A stretch of 10,607 nt of DNA from JBFWNZ01 sp050250795. Lineage in GTDB: Bacteria; Pseudomonadota; Alphaproteobacteria; UBA8366. The stretch is taken from NCBI GenBank assembly GCA_050250795.1, contig JBFWNZ010000110.1, forward strand, positions 1-10,607. The letters are read 5' to 3'. The position numbers and the translations under genes were made by a program. Every line of letters starts with the position of its first letter. The first letter of the stretch is position 1. Of this stretch, positions 6,617 through 10,607 are shown in pieces. The notes below the pieces were generated by a model, which made no database searches, was not told where the DNA came from, and saw only the letters and a list, made by a program, of their open reading frames with translations.

Positions 6617-8065
6617 TTAGCCCCGCTCCACGGCCCGGTCCATCCAATGCGCCACGGCGACGGCATGGGCATCGCTGTCCGGCACGCCCATCAACTGCAC
6701 GCCGAGCGGCATGCCGTCGACCGCGAGATAGGGAAGTGCCAGGGCCGGGCCGCCGATCATCGTCCAGGGGCTGACGAAGCTGCGGCTGCCGGTCTCCATA
6801 TGCGCCCCGGCGCGGTCGGGCGCGCCGCCGGCGACGTTCGGCCGTTCCACGAAGGGCGCGGGCCCGCTCGACCCCAGCGTGATATAGCCGTCGGTGCCGG
6901 CCGCGACCTCGGCCACCTTGCGCCGCGCCGCCGCGCGCTTGGCCAGCGCCTTGCGGTAGTCGTCGGGGCTCATGTCGAGGCCGCGCTTCAGGCGGGCATA
7001 GGCCGTGTCGCCGATGGCACGCTCGCGGCCATAGGCGTCGATATAGGCGACGAAGGGCCAGCGGGCCTCGTACATCACGATGTCGGTGGAGAAGTCGTCG
7101 CATTCCACCAGCATCCGCTCCAGTTCCTCCACGGCGGCACTGCTGCGGCGGTCGACGATCTCGACGCCGGCCGCGAGGAGACTGGCGATGAAGCGCTCGA
7201 ACAGTTCGCGCACCGGCCCGTCCACCTGCGACCAGCCCAGCGTGTCCAGCCGCACCAGCCGCTTCGGCTTCTGCGCCGCCGGCAGGTCGAGCGGGCCGTC
7301 CAGGCCGGGATGGCCGTTATGCCCCCCGACCCGTTCGGCGATCCGCCGCGCCGTCACCCAGGCATCCGCCAGGGTTGCCGCCATCGGGCCGATATGGTCC
7401 TGGCTGGGCGCGATGGGGTGCATGCCGCCGATGTTCAGCGCGCCCCAGCTCGGCTTGAAGCCGTAGACCGCGCTGAACGACGAGGGCCGGATCAGCGAGG
7501 CCATGGTCTGATTGCCGATCGAACACGGCACCATGCGCGCACCGACCGAGGCGCCGGAGCCGCTGGACGAACCGCCGGCGGTGCGGTCGGTGTCGAAGGG
7601 GTTGCGTGTCGGCGGGGACTTGCCCATCGCATATTCCGGCACCTGGGTCTTGCCCAGGATCACGCCGCCTTCCTGGCGCAGCGCCCAGACGCAGGCGGCG
7701 TCCCGTCCGCCGGACCAGCCCTTGAACAGCGGCGCGTTCTGCTGCATCGGCATGTCCTTGGTCTCGATGGTGTCCTTGATCCCGAAGGGACAGCCGTCGA
7801 GTGGCCCGAGCGGACGCCCGGCGCGATAGCGGTCGGTCGCGGCGTCGGCGGACCGCCGCGCCTCCTCCTCGTCGATATAGGAGAAGGCGCGCACCTTCGG
7901 CTCCAGCGCATGCACCGTCTCCAGGCAGCGCTCCAGAAAGGCGCGCGGACTGTCGCTGCCGTCGCGGAAGGCCGGGGTCGCGGCGAGGAAGGACAGCCGC
8001 TCGTAACGGTCGGGATCGTAGCTGCCGCGGCTCGCGGCTCCGGTGTCGAGGGAAAGACGCTGCAT
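6617..8065 (-). CDS. Amidase-signature family hydrolase
   Basis: A 482-residue probably cytoplasmic amide hydrolase. The Ser-cisSer-Lys triad can be placed: Lys97 (PFGIKDTIET), cis-Ser166 (in TAGGSSSGSGAS) and nucleophile Ser190 (GNQTMASLIRPSSF), with the usual 24-residue spacing between the two serines. The following VYGFKPS and the C-terminal GGPALALPY and GMPLGVQLMG segments are standard for the family. The loop before the nucleophile reads MAS, whereas the family normally has GGS or AGS; this may alter the oxyanion hole or substrate range. Substrate cannot be inferred; it lacks the GatB/GatC neighbours expected of a GatA. The ATG at 8065 follows an excellent AGGAGGT 8 bases upstream. It lies 54 bp after glmS on the same strand with no clear terminator between, so co-transcription is likely. 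The next gene, cysA, is 141 bp on, beyond the AT-rich island. Confidence 0.9.
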   Translation of the reverse strand: MQRLSLDTGAASRGSYDPDRYERLSFLAATPAFRDGSDSPRAFLERCLETVHALEPKVRAFSYIDEEEARRSADAATDRYRAGRPLGPLDGCPFGIKDTIETKDMPMQQNAPLFKGWSGGRDAACVWALRQEGGVILGKTQVPEYAMGKSPPTRNPFDTDRTAGGSSSGSGASVGARMVPCSIGNQTMASLIRPSSFSAVYGFKPSWGALNIGGMHPIAPSQDHIGPMAATLADAWVTARRIAERVGGHNGHPGLDGPLDLPAAQKPKRLVRLDTLGWSQVDGPVRELFERFIASLLAAGVEIVDRRSSAAVEELERMLVECDDFSTDIVMYEARWPFVAYIDAYGRERAIGDTAYARLKRGLDMSPDDYRKALAKRAAARRKVAEVAAGTDGYITLGSSGPAPFVERPNVAGGAPDRAGAHMETGSRSFVSPWTMIGGPALALPYLAVDGMPLGVQLMGVPDSDAHAVAVAHWMDRAVERG

Positions 8066-8119
8066 CGGCCGGACCTCCTGGCTGGGCGGGACCGGGGCAG
8101 CTTAGCGCCAAGCACGCGT

Positions 8120-9952
<1,833 letters not shown>

Positions 9953-9958
9953 GGCCTT

Positions 9959-10607
9959 CTACTCCCCGCTCTTCGCCGCCTTGGCGCGGCGGCGGGATTC
10001 GCGGAACACCGGCGCCCGGCCGGGCATGTCCAGCTGCGCCCCGCGCGCCACCGCGAGCGCATCGTCCTTCACGTCGCGCACGATGGTGCTGCCGGCGCCG
10101 ACGATGGCGCCGTCGCCGATCCGCACCGGGGCGACCAGCGCGCTGTTCGAGCCGATGAAGGCACCTCTGCCGATCACCGTGCGGTGCTTGGCGACGCCGT
10201 CGTAATTGCAGGTGATGGTGCCGGCCCCGATATTCGCCTTCGCCCCCACATCGGCATCGCCCAGATAGGTCAGGTGATTGGCCTTCGCGCCCTCGCCCAG
10301 CACCGCGTTCTTCACCTCGACGAAGTTCCCGACATGCGCGTCCGCCCCAACCTTGGTGCCGGGACGCAGCCGCGCGAAGGGACCGACGATGGCGCCGGGG
10401 CCGACCTCGGCCCCCTCCAGATGGCAGAAGGCGCGAATCTCCGCGCCCGCCGCCACGCGCACGCCCGGCCCGAACACCACATTCGGCCCGACCGTCACAT
10501 CCGCCGCCAGATCCGTGTCGTGGCTGAACCAGACCGTTGCCGGGTCGAGCAGGGTCGCACCCGCCGCCATCGCGGCCTCGCGCCGCCGCCCCTGCCACAG
10601 CGCCTCG
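9959..10607 (-). CDS. glmU: Bifunctional GlmU, C-terminal acetyltransferase part only (cut by window edge)
   Basis: GlmU acetylates glucosamine-1-phosphate and then uridylylates the product to UDP-N-acetylglucosamine. The last 215 codons are visible, out of roughly 450 in the family; the N-terminal pyrophosphorylase domain lies beyond the right edge. The frame stays open to 10607 (ALWQGRRREAAMAAG), so the Met at 10570 is internal, not a start. The visible part is the left-handed beta-helix of repeating hexapeptides. Acetyltransferase landmarks present are FARLRPGT (active-site Arg), NFVEVKNA (Lys), NHLTYLGD (catalytic His and Tyr), NIGAGTITCNYDG and FIGSNSALVAPV. The tail is short and basic. 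The gene directly precedes glmS (6 bp), so both enzymes of the pathway are produced together. Confidence 0.96.
   Translation of the reverse strand, partial: EALWQGRRREAAMAAGATLLDPATVWFSHDTDLAADVTVGPNVVFGPGVRVAAGAEIRAFCHLEGAEVGPGAIVGPFARLRPGTKVGADAHVGNFVEVKNAVLGEGAKANHLTYLGDADVGAKANIGAGTITCNYDGVAKHRTVIGRGAFIGSNSALVAPVRIGDGAIVGAGSTIVRDVKDDALAVARGAQLDMPGRAPVFRESRRRAKAAKSGE

Noticed and set aside
8100..8113. Small hairpin GCTTAGCGCCAAGC between glmS and the amidase gene as a terminator
   Set aside because: The stem is only about five pairs, one of them a wobble, and no run of T follows on the minus strand.
9953..9958. glmS ribozyme or riboswitch
   Set aside because: Only 6 bp separate glmU from glmS, leaving no room for such a leader, and the ribozyme is typical of Gram-positive bacteria.

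Overview
The window is GC-rich (very roughly two thirds G+C), densely coded chromosomal DNA. Gene content, codon bias and the proteins themselves suggest an alphaproteobacterium, most likely of the Rhodospirillales type. That assignment is inference from general resemblance; there is no rRNA or other phylogenetic marker here. No mobile element, tRNA, rRNA or CRISPR array was seen.

Layout, left to right. (1) 1-1241, minus: most of a glutamine-dependent NAD+ synthetase (nadE), cut by the left edge. (2) 1242-1367: a divergent intergenic region in which two candidate sigma70-type promoters face each other and share -10 sequence. (3) 1368-2539, plus: two translationally coupled genes, a 280-residue helical protein I do not recognise and a 110-residue thioredoxin-fold [2Fe-2S] ferredoxin. 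The ferredoxin stop and the stop of the opposing cysW gene use the same CTAG tetranucleotide. (4) 2536-6475, minus: a complete sulfate/thiosulfate ABC importer transcribed in the order cysA (ATPase), sbp (periplasmic binding protein), cysT, cysW (permeases). (5) 6476-6616: a 141-bp gap containing an 80-bp island of about 17% G+C, with a candidate promoter, a 21-bp dyad and a 9-bp direct repeat. (6) 6617-8065, minus: an amidase-signature hydrolase. (7) 8120-9952 and 9959-10607, minus: glmS and the C-terminal part of glmU, which make UDP-N-acetylglucosamine precursors; glmU is cut by the right edge.

How the genes work together. glmU-glmS-amidase are closely spaced on one strand (6 bp and 54 bp gaps) and may be one transcript supplying amino sugar for peptidoglycan and lipopolysaccharide, with the amidase as a passenger or accessory. 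The cysA-sbp-cysT-cysW cluster is a self-contained sulfur uptake operon with its own apparent promoter. The unknown protein and the ferredoxin probably act together, because their reading frames overlap as ATGA and the second gene has only a weak ribosome site.

Most of the window is ordinary housekeeping and transport. The points most worth a second look are the unknown-protein/ferredoxin pair, the AT-rich regulatory island before cysA, the shared-element divergent promoters, and the altered nucleophile loop of the amidase. I see no clear evidence of a wholly new multi-gene system.
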